A stretch of DNA of 64,000 nucleotides from Novipirellula caenicola. GTDB taxonomy: Bacteria; Planctomycetota; Planctomycetia; Pirellulales; Pirellulaceae. Under the pieces are notes generated by a model. That model ran no database searches and was not told the DNA's origin. It saw nothing but the letters and a program-made list of their open reading frames with translations. The translations under genes were made by a program, and so were the position numbers. Of this stretch, positions 49,478 to 57,258 are shown one piece after another; position 1 is the first letter of the stretch, and each line of letters begins with the position of its first letter. Where the stretch lies: the NCBI RefSeq assembly GCF_039545035.1, contig NZ_BAABRO010000010.1, positions 238,917 to 302,916 of the forward strand. Direction: 5' to 3'.

Positions 49478-49544
49478 GTAGTGGACGAGGCTACGAATCC
49501 CGGTGTGCCACTCAGTCGCTGGGACTTGTAGCCTCGTCCACTAC
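49478..49544. repeat. 17-bp perfect inverted repeat
   Basis: GTAGTGGACGAGGCTAC (49478-49494) and its reverse complement (49528-49544) flank a 33-nt loop. The same GCCTCGTCCACTAC sequence recurs once near 63647-63660, so it belongs to a dispersed family. Confidence 0.85.
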
Positions 49545-49577
49545 CGCCAACGCCGGGGCTCGTCGCCTTGCCCATCA

Positions 49578-49703
49578 CCTCCGAAGCTGACGGTCGAGCG
49601 CTCCCCATTCCAGTAGAGCTCTAGTGGAACGGCCTTGACGCACCGGAGGGTTCGTGTCATTCGGGAAACATTTTGAATTGACGAATTTGTTTTCAAACGT
49701 TTG
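49578..49703 (+). repeat. Diverged 125-bp dispersed repeat, copy 1
   Basis: Shares with 51680-51803 the blocks CCCATTCCAGTA.AGCTCT, ACCGGAG.GTT, TGTCATTCGG and ATTGACGAA/AATGACGAA, in the same order, with about one difference in five and a few indels. Origin unknown. Confidence 0.7.
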
Positions 49704-50171
49704 CTAACGGGCCCGATTGCGTTACCGCCTTCCGATCTCAATGCTCGTTTCACTAAGTGCCACGAACGAGCAAAGCTCGCGGCGGTCTCGCGTCTCGCAT
49801 CGGCTTGGATCGCGCCGCTAGTTTTTTGTTATGGATCCGAACACGCCGCAGTCGATCGCGACAATCGCACTGCAAAGGTTAATCCGACGATGGATGTCCC
49901 CATTCTAGGTTGGGGTTCGTCGTGTCGCTATCAGTCATCGGCAATAGAAAATGCAAGCGGTTGATATTTGCATTTAGCAACAACTCAAGGTCGCGAATTT
50001 GCGCAGCGATGCACGATTCGATGCACGGCATCAATCCGACTGACGCGATAGCAGCGCAGAAAAACCTTCCCAATGGCATCGCTTGCAAAACAACCGCGAC
50101 GCTATTCCATGGCCCCTCAGACGTACGATACTGAAATGGAAAAGTTCGCTTAACAGCGTCACCGCGTTTGT

Positions 50172-50648
50172 TTACGAAGAGGGGTGGCCGTCGGGAATCA
50201 AGAAGCCGAGGTGGTGGGCTGCGTGCAGCCACATGAATTGCCGCCACTCGTCGGCCGTCAGGTTGTCAACAAACGGGTAATCCTCAAACGAGCCATCATA
50301 CTTTTGGGCCCGTCCGATCACTTCGATACATTGATCGATGATGCGATCGTCATCTGCGCCCAACGGCGACTTTGGTTTCAAACGCTCAATCGTCGGAGCA
50401 CTGGACATCCGTCGCGTTCGCAGGATCCGCCTGACAATCCAGTGGACGATCGTTGCCCGTAGAATCCACGGCAATCGAAACCCAAACCCCTCCATGCCCC
50501 CGGTCATCGTGTGAGTCAGGTGTTCGCAAATTTGCGTCAAATTCCAATTCTTGGATCGGGTGTATCCGCCGCGTCGCAGTCGCTCGATCTCCGCGACGAC
50601 CTCATCACCGGTATGAAAGTCCAACTTGCGTTTGGTAGATGATCCCAT
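50172..50648 (-). CDS. DUF1569 (DinB-like) family protein
   Basis: 158 residues. KRKLDFHTGDEVVAEIERLR then NWNLTQICEHLTHTMTGGME, and C-terminal EWRQFMWLHAAHHLGFLIPD, match DUF1569, a branch of the DinB/YfiT four-helix-bundle fold; the His residues of the bundle (EHLTH, HAAHH) could bind a metal. AGGGTGAG precedes the ATG. The biological function is unknown. Confidence 0.8.
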   Translation of the reverse strand: MGSSTKRKLDFHTGDEVVAEIERLRRGGYTRSKNWNLTQICEHLTHTMTGGMEGFGFRLPWILRATIVHWIVRRILRTRRMSSAPTIERLKPKSPLGADDDRIIDQCIEVIGRAQKYDGSFEDYPFVDNLTADEWRQFMWLHAAHHLGFLIPDGHPSS

Positions 50649-51367
50649 AACTCACCCTGCGTATTAAATGTAACATCACGATACAGCGGCAATGGATTGG
50701 TGATGGTTCTCTGACCGATGCCATGCCACCGTATTGGTCAATAGACGTTCGCAAACCACAGTGACGCAAGAGGAAATGACAGTCGATTCGCGAGCAGTGT
50801 CGTTTTGCCGCATCGAAACGATCAAAGCATGCGGAGGTCATGGCATCAGCGTTTCCAAAGGATTGCGTTGAGCCCAACCCACAGCACAACGGCGGATCCC
50901 ATCGCATCCAACCTGCGTCATCGAAGCAGCGGACAACAAATTGAATACGTTAGGATCCCAAAGAGAGCTGGCGCATCCTGCGGCATCCCCATTTTTTTGC
51001 CCCTCATCTTTTTGCCGTTTTCACTCACCAACTTCTCGCTCGGTAACACAGCGCCGCTGCTCCGTCGACTCTTGATTCCGCCGCATCCAACCAATGCCGC
51101 CGGAGCGGCAGGCAGGAAAATGAAGGCGGCACGAAAATAGGTAAGCTGGAACGTGCTTCGATATCCGCATTTCCCTATCCAGTGATATTTTTTTGGGGGC
51201 AATTCGATTCGCCTACGACGTATCGGTCGCACGCTTGAGAATCACACTAGGACTCAAGTAGAACGCCCACGCATTTTTTCGCCTGGCGGGCAAGTCGAAC
51301 GAGGTCGGCCGGCAAAATCAGGCAACCAAGAAATCGATTGCCGGCACCAGCCCCAGGCACTCAGACG
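50649..51367. other. Intergenic region with a dispersed relative of the 179-bp repeat
   Basis: No gene is supported. 50981-51140 is related to the tandem unit at 47632-48640; the rest shows nothing I recognise. Confidence 0.5.
50981..51140. repeat. Dispersed single copy related to the 179-bp tandem unit
   Basis: It begins CGGCATCCCCATTTTTTTGC and ends GGCAGGAAAATGAAGGCGGC followed by ACGAAAATAG, the same start and end layout as a tandem unit, including the complementary TTTTTGCC and GGCAGGAAAA-type arms, but the middle has diverged and is about 20 bp shorter. Confidence 0.75.
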
Positions 51368-51640
51368 TCACTCGCGAAGCCTTCGTCGTTTCCACGCCAA
51401 GTAATTTGCAATAGCAGGGTGCGTTTTGAGTGTCTCGATCGAGTGGTAGTGTCGCCCGATCACCTTTTCGTCGGGAATCAGGTTGTGGATCGAACGATGA
51501 CACATCTTGCAAACCGAAATCGTTTGCTGCATCTGTTCTTTCGTAAACCGCCGCTTCCACCACGTTTTGCGATGACAGTGTCGCGGGATCAGATGATGTT
51601 CGTTGTACGCATAGTCCACCTCGCATAGCTCGCACATCAT
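51368..51640 (-). CDS. Small HNH nuclease-like protein
   Basis: 90 residues from ATG 51640. CELC near the N-terminus, NEHHLIPRHCHRK and SVCKMCHRSIHNL give a CxxC...HH...CxxCH...H arrangement, the zinc-bound HNH fold, with the HH and final His as the likely catalytic metal site. The longer frame from 51862 overlaps a dispersed repeat and is not favoured. A housekeeping or mobile-element-derived nuclease are both possible. No neighbours suggest a defence system. Confidence 0.75.
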   Translation of the reverse strand: MMCELCEVDYAYNEHHLIPRHCHRKTWWKRRFTKEQMQQTISVCKMCHRSIHNLIPDEKVIGRHYHSIETLKTHPAIANYLAWKRRRLRE

Positions 51641-52059
51641 CGACGCTCTCGTTAAACGCTCCGCAGTCAATCGAACTCCCTCCAAAGCTGGCCGACCTAC
51701 GCCCATTCCAGTAAAGCTCTGGCGAAGCGGCCCTAACGTCACCGGAGAGTTTCTGTCATTCGGAAATCCTATTGTAATGACGAACTTATTTCCGAACGGT
51801 TCCCAAACCGTAACCGCGATGCAAAAATTCCTTCGATGGAGTTCCCTGGCTGACTCCCTCAATCAACCATTGTACTCACGTTGCTGAATTACGGTCACGC
51901 AATGTACTCCATGCCTATGTCGATTCTGATGGCAATGTCTGTGCTCCCCTGCAGCAAATGAAGCTATTTTGCGATCCGTTTGTTCTTCAAGACTTCGTTC
52001 CTCAAACAAGACAACGCGAAGTTCGCGACCACCGTTGACGCCTATCGGCTACGCTCGCC
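51641..52059. other. Intergenic region with second copy of the diverged repeat
   Basis: About 420 bp. 51680-51803 is the second copy of the diverged repeat; the remainder shows no gene. Confidence 0.5.
51680..51803 (+). repeat. Diverged 125-bp dispersed repeat, copy 2
   Basis: Partner of 49578-49703, lying just upstream of the HNH-like gene start. Confidence 0.7.
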
Positions 52060-54540
52060 TTACTCTTGTCCGCCGTGCAGTAGCGCTTGCACACGATCCC
52101 AAACAATGCGACCAACACGATCACCAAGCTGACGCCCCTGAAGATCACCATCAGCAAAATGGATGCCGCCATAGATTCGCGAAACACCAGCTTCATTGGC
52201 CGCTTCGCGGAAAGTCTGCCACGATAACGTCGTGGCTTCCCCGGGCACCACTTCGGGTTCGAATCGTGAGCTTCCTGCCGGCAAAGAGATTGTGGCCCCG
52301 AACGTTTCGCCTCCGGTAAACAACTCCAAGATCGTCGCTCCCGCGGCGCTGAAGCTGCTATGGCCTGACGTGTATTCAGCAAATGGGGGCGAGGGATCGG
52401 ATCCCGGCGTTTGATAGGTTAGAAAATCGGTGGCCGGCTGACGCTGCGTTCCCTTTGCCGGGTTCCACGCATCGATCATCCATACTTGTCGATCAACGTC
52501 AAAGTCACCAATCAGACCAAGATGCCCCAAACTGCGAATCGCCCTTACAGGCCGAGCGTAGTCGTAAAATCGCTTCGCTTCCCATGTGGCGATTCCTGCA
52601 TCCATTACCGCATTACCTAACGCAAAAAACATTGCAACATCTTGATCAAGCGTGTGCCGGTCTCGTGCAGAGACGAATTGGCCAAACGTCATCCACGTTC
52701 CGGGTGGAAAGGAAGTGTTGCCTCCGTCTTCCCAGAACTCGGCGACAAGTTTTTGCTGATCCGTCAGCTGAGAACTGATCTCGACCAACTCCTCAGCCTG
52801 CTGAATGAAGTTAGGATTGATGACCGTTCCTATCAGGGAACGTGAAATTGCCAGCACTTGTCCGTCTTCAAGCGTGATCGTTTTGCTCGACATGTCGACC
52901 GTCCCGTTCACCAACAGAAACGGTTCGGGCAGCGGGGGACGCAGTGAATCTAGATCCTCGACTGCGAACGGAGCAACCTCTCCCCAGTGCGGAGTGAGGT
53001 ACTGCTGAGTACGTAAATGATCCGCTTGGGCTGGCGATACGTCGATCGGGACGAACTCGGGCGTCCAGCGATCTACGATGGATGTGCTGCCAGCTTGATT
53101 CGCCGCGACGTAGCCCGAAACATCGGAATAGGGGACACCGACCGCCCCATCGACAGAGCTCCCCAACTGGTTCGATCCGTCTTCGTGTCTCACTGCGAGC
53201 AGCTCCGCTGCCATCCGATGCCCAATACCAACGGGGGTTGTCGCATTGTTGGGATCGGCACTGGGATCCAGCCCCAACTGCTGCATCAACAGATCAAATC
53301 GCTCTCGCTGCGTTGGAAACAGGTCAACCAAGACCGAATGGGCTGCATAGCTGATGGCGACTCGTTTGTTTTCAAGCGTGTTTTCGTCGTCTGGCCTTTG
53401 CAGCTGATCTCCGATGGTTGTCGAAATTGCCCGTGGATCATAGGCGGACCAAGCATCGTAAATGGCTGTATGCAGTATCCCGTACGCTCGCGAAGCCACC
53501 GTAGGACCGGGTGACGTCTCGATGACCGCATCTTGAATGGCACGATCCCACTGCACGGAAATCGTCGGAGCAACGGCTTCGACTGTGACCAACTGACTAC
53601 TCGGATCGACATCGAACGTGAAATAGCGGTCCACTTCGATCGTAGGCAACGGACTTGTCAACTGATTGCCCGCAACATCCTGAAGACTGTCAATAAATTT
53701 GATTTTGTATGTGCCGTTGGCAATGGCCTCATCAAATTCAATCGCCAACTGATCCGATGCCAACTCACGCACCGCCTTTACCGCAATCACATGTTCCGAG
53801 TCAGCTCGCTGAACCCGGATGTTATCCGCACTCAGTGGAACACCAGAACGGATTGGTTCGTCAAAGCCAATGACCAAACGCGTTCCCTGTTGTTGGTACA
53901 CAGGGTCGGCCGCGTGAAAAATGGGTTGGGGAGAGGTTCGATCGAGGACGACTTCAAACTCGCAACGAAAACCGGATTCTCGATCGCGAAGTTCGATCGT
54001 CTGCACTCCATCGGTAAGCGGTGCCCCCAATGCGGATTCGATCATGGTCGACGTCAGTAAAAAATCTTCACCATCATCGACCATCAGCAACTGACTGATT
54101 GCCAGGTCGTTGATTAGCACTTGAAGCTCATTGATCCCCCGAGTTCGCACCTGCAATCCCAACTCCTGTGTCACCAAATCGTACCGTTGCTCGCCGTCAC
54201 CGCCAGAGTCGTCAATCAGTTTTGCTGCAATCGTAGGAGATTGCCGATCAAGGTGGTTAACGATCCGCAACGCGTCGAGTGGCGTGACATGATTGTCACC
54301 GCTAACGTCAGCAAACACGCCGGTGGCTTTGACCGACTCATCCGCTGCGGCGTGCCCGGTTTGCAAAATGCCGATCACGTCGCGGGCATCCTGTGCATCG
54401 ACCGCAAGATCGATATTTACGTCCAACGGTTGGTAGGGTGATTGCAAGCCAACGGCAAGCAGCATCCGATCCTCTAGACTTTGATAGCGAGGTTGCCGAT
54501 GTCCGTATCGAATTTGCTTGCGATTCATGATGGTTCGCAT
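52060..54540 (-). CDS. Surface-sorted vanadium-dependent haloperoxidase-like protein with dockerin-like region
   Basis: 826 residues. SLEDRMLLAVG at 21-31 matches the planctomycete LEPR-type N-terminal sorting motif. Next are dockerin-like repeats (NIDLAVDAQDARDVIGIL and DVSGDNHVTPLDALRIVNHL), an Ig-like segment with SLQDVAGNQLTSPLPTIEVD, and a C-terminal haloperoxidase/PAP2-superfamily domain from about residue 350: AKRFYDYARPVRAIRSLG, YTSGHSSFSAAGA and SRIYGGIHFADGDLQGRQLG, which contain the Lys/Arg, Ser-Gly-His and Arg...His residues that bind vanadate or phosphate. It may halogenate or dephosphorylate on the cell surface. Start could also be Met5 (54528). Confidence 0.87.
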   Translation of the reverse strand: MRTIMNRKQIRYGHRQPRYQSLEDRMLLAVGLQSPYQPLDVNIDLAVDAQDARDVIGILQTGHAAADESVKATGVFADVSGDNHVTPLDALRIVNHLDRQSPTIAAKLIDDSGGDGEQRYDLVTQELGLQVRTRGINELQVLINDLAISQLLMVDDGEDFLLTSTMIESALGAPLTDGVQTIELRDRESGFRCEFEVVLDRTSPQPIFHAADPVYQQQGTRLVIGFDEPIRSGVPLSADNIRVQRADSEHVIAVKAVRELASDQLAIEFDEAIANGTYKIKFIDSLQDVAGNQLTSPLPTIEVDRYFTFDVDPSSQLVTVEAVAPTISVQWDRAIQDAVIETSPGPTVASRAYGILHTAIYDAWSAYDPRAISTTIGDQLQRPDDENTLENKRVAISYAAHSVLVDLFPTQRERFDLLMQQLGLDPSADPNNATTPVGIGHRMAAELLAVRHEDGSNQLGSSVDGAVGVPYSDVSGYVAANQAGSTSIVDRWTPEFVPIDVSPAQADHLRTQQYLTPHWGEVAPFAVEDLDSLRPPLPEPFLLVNGTVDMSSKTITLEDGQVLAISRSLIGTVINPNFIQQAEELVEISSQLTDQQKLVAEFWEDGGNTSFPPGTWMTFGQFVSARDRHTLDQDVAMFFALGNAVMDAGIATWEAKRFYDYARPVRAIRSLGHLGLIGDFDVDRQVWMIDAWNPAKGTQRQPATDFLTYQTPGSDPSPPFAEYTSGHSSFSAAGATILELFTGGETFGATISLPAGSSRFEPEVVPGEATTLSWQTFREAANEAGVSRIYGGIHFADGDLQGRQLGDRVGRIVWDRVQALLHGGQE

Positions 54541-55339
54541 TCGAATATCTCATCACCATCCAAAACGCCGAGATCATTGTGCGGAAAGCGGGTTCCGCGA
54601 TTGGAAGACGAGGCTTGATGTAGTAACAAGTTGAACGTTAAGCCAGAATCGTTCATGTTACACCTTCACTTTATTGATTGCACAAATCTTAACCGTTTGC
54701 ACGTCCAGTCATCGTATTGTCGCGACCTCGGTGCCAACTAGCTGATACAACTTTGCAATTTTTGATCGTGCAGGCAAGAGCTAGTTTACTTACCCGAAGA
54801 TGCCGACGATTAACTCGAGTCGATTTCCGATCGATGGCATCGGCCATGCGAGCTCCGCTACAGCAGTAATCGATACCTCTCACGGCTCATGGGCTAAGGC
54901 TCGCGTTTGGCCAGCCACAGCCAAACGCCAGCTGTTTCATCGCGATTACCTCCGCCCGACACATGCTCGGCCAGCGTGGCGATCAGCTTTCCGCTATCGG
55001 AGTCCCACAATTTGCCCACACTGTCGAGTCCACCGGAGGCAAGCATCCGGCCATCGGGGCGAATACGCCACCACCACTACACAATCGTTGTGCCCTTGCG
55101 CTCTCCATTTGACTCGGCGTCCCTTGCGATCGACGACACGCAGCTTGGAACCAACCAGCGCGGCAACCGAAAATCCATCGGGGCTTAAGGCGAGCGAACG
55201 AAAACCGATACAATAGTTTACAGCAGACGACTTGGACGGTGGTTATCTCCAGATCATTGCGTTGTCATTTTTTGCGGACAGGTTGGGCCAATTCATTCGC
55301 CGAGGATAGGATCGCTCTTACTGAGACTGAATTAACACT
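54541..55339. other. Intergenic region containing a WD40 pseudogene
   Basis: 800 bp. Apart from the WD40 remnant at 54894-55235, AT-rich DNA directly upstream of the haloperoxidase gene (54541-54790) is presumably its promoter region; no other gene is seen. Confidence 0.5.
54894..55235 (-). pseudogene. Frameshifted WD40 repeat fragment
   Basis: On the minus strand one frame reads GFRSLALSPDGFSVAALVGS and on to KWRAQGHNDCVVVVAYSP, then another frame continues with PDGRMLASGGLDSVGKLWDS and GKLIATLAEH: two blades of a WD40 propeller. The switch occurs at a run of four Cs on the minus strand (55056-55059), one more than needed for the reading frame. An in-frame stop precedes the first blade and a TAG at 54894 ends the second part. 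Only about 110 residues of a much larger protein remain. Planctomycetes have many WD40 proteins, so the parent is unknown. Confidence 0.82.
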
Positions 55340-55639
55340 ATGGCAAAAGTTCCGTATCATATCCAAGACTCGGATGCTTTTGGTCTCTTGATTGAGCGAA
55401 CAATCCAAGACCCGGCAATAGTCTCGCCAGCGGTGAGACAAAAGCGTCCGACGGCGAAAACAAATTTCGGAGATTACGACATCTCAATTTTTCTGTCGCA
55501 TCAATATTGCTGTCGATACCAATGGCAGCAGAACGGATTCACCGGTTTGCGTCAGAGACACATGAAATCAGTGGCAAGATTATTCCGCGAGTGCATACGA
55601 TACTGCCGAACGAGCTTCTGCGAAATTTTTCCGCCGTAA

Positions 55640-56120
<481 letters not shown>

Positions 56121-56223
56121 CGCTGATCCGTTGAAGGACCTCCCAGTGGGTTGCCCTCTTCAGATGACAGGGATTCTAGCAATCAGGTTCGTGGCCGCAA
56201 GCCCTATCTGAACCCAATTTTTT

Positions 56224-56595
56224 TCATTCTTCTTCGAGCACCGCGTGCTCCTGCAATTCTTCGATTGAGGCAAACTCTAACGCGCTGATGTGACTCGCTT
56301 CGAGCACCACTGGCGGCGCTTTGCCTGCGTCATACGCCTCCTTCCACCTGGCAGCACACAAACACCAGCGGTCACCGGGACGCAATCCGGGAAATCGGAA
56401 CATCGGGTTCGGAGTGCTCAGATCATTGCCTCGCGATCGACTGAATTCCAAAAATTCGGCCGTCATCTTGGCGCAAATGACGTGTAACCCCGAATCAGAC
56501 GCTCCGGTGTTACAGCATCCGTCGCGGTAAAACCCGGTTAGTGGATCGGTACTGCAGCTGGCGAGTTCGCCGCCTAAAACGTTTTTTCCAGCCAT
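56224..56595 (-). CDS. DUF2237 family protein
   Basis: 123 residues. KNVLGGELASCSTDPLTGFY and RDGCCNTGASDSGLHVICAK at the start, then PGLRPGDRWCLCAARWKEAY, are the DUF2237 signature with its four conserved Cys. Full length for the family. No function is known. It stands alone, 100 bp from the tRNA gene, on the same strand. Confidence 0.9.
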   Translation of the reverse strand: MAGKNVLGGELASCSTDPLTGFYRDGCCNTGASDSGLHVICAKMTAEFLEFSRSRGNDLSTPNPMFRFPGLRPGDRWCLCAARWKEAYDAGKAPPVVLEASHISALEFASIEELQEHAVLEEE

Positions 56596-57258
56596 TGATG
56601 CCTTTTTCCCATGCGTTTGATCGTCAAATTACATCCGCAGCGAATGCAGTCGGACAGTCCATTCTAACCATTCTATCTTACCAAGTCTCTGTAGCGGGGG
56701 ATGCCTCATGCTCGCTGGCATTGGGCCCCCGTTCCTAAAAAAAATGCATCGCCTCGGCTGATTCCTATCGCCTGCAATGGCGAACCGACGCGGACTCGAT
56801 CGCAAGTTTGAATTCGGCAGTGCAACGGCCACGGTGTAGCCACTGTTACCAAGAGTCCGTTTTTTCATCGCTCGTGCTCACCCCCCGGCCGAAGTTTTGA
56901 AGTCGCGTTTTTATCCCAACCCGACGCGTAAGTTTTGCAGTTGCGAGTTTTTCACAACCCGAAGCGTGAGCGAAGGAATCTCGATATTTTCTCGGTTCCT
57001 CGCTGACGCGTCGGGTTGGGATATGCCGGGAAAAACGACAACAGCGCAGCCTCCAATGGCCGAAGCGGAGCTGATCTGCGGGTGGCCGGCGAAGCGGACG
57101 CGTGGGGACACTAACGCAGATTTGCCAGAGTCGGTATCATGAGGCGTCAAAGGAACGTGTCGCCGTTTCCCTTCTCTGTTTCAACCCCGGCTCTGTATTT
57201 CACGCCGGTTTGTTTCCCGCCTCTTCCGTCCCGGCTTTTCTATCTCGAGATTTCTGAC
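56596..57258. other. Intergenic region with 18-bp palindrome, upstream of the helicase
   Basis: 660 bp with no gene. It contains the inverted repeat at 56912-57023. The last 100 bp before the helicase start are pyrimidine-rich (CCGCCTCTTCCGTCCCGGC) without a Shine-Dalgarno site. The frame is open back to 57139 but this part is not typical protein. Confidence 0.5.
56912..57023. repeat. 18-bp perfect inverted repeat element
   Basis: TATCCCAACCCGACGCGT (56912-56929) and ACGCGTCGGGTTGGGATA (57006-57023) are perfect inverted arms around 76 bp, which itself contains a related CAACCCGAAGCGTGAGCGA. The layout of a palindromic element with a degenerate internal copy suggests a mobile or structural repeat. 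Confidence 0.85.

Larger units (their letters stand above)
49348..50171. other. Intergenic region with palindrome and diverged repeat
   Basis: 820 bp without a recognisable gene. It contains a perfect 17-bp inverted repeat (49478-49544) and one copy of a 125-bp diverged repeat (49578-49703). Short frames here have no family support. Confidence 0.55.

Noticed and set aside
51368..51640. Part of a restriction or defence island
   Set aside because: An isolated HNH-like gene with DUF1569 and haloperoxidase neighbours; no methylase, helicase or toxin partner is present.
51368..51862. Longer 164-residue version of the HNH-like protein
   Set aside because: The added part lies in a dispersed repeat also present at 49578, where it is not followed by this gene.
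55340..55639. A 99-codon frame beginning MAKVPYHIQDSDAFGLL
   Set aside because: No family is recognised, no ribosome site, and the second half is rich in Arg/Cys like non-coding translation. Possibly a decayed gene, but not supported.
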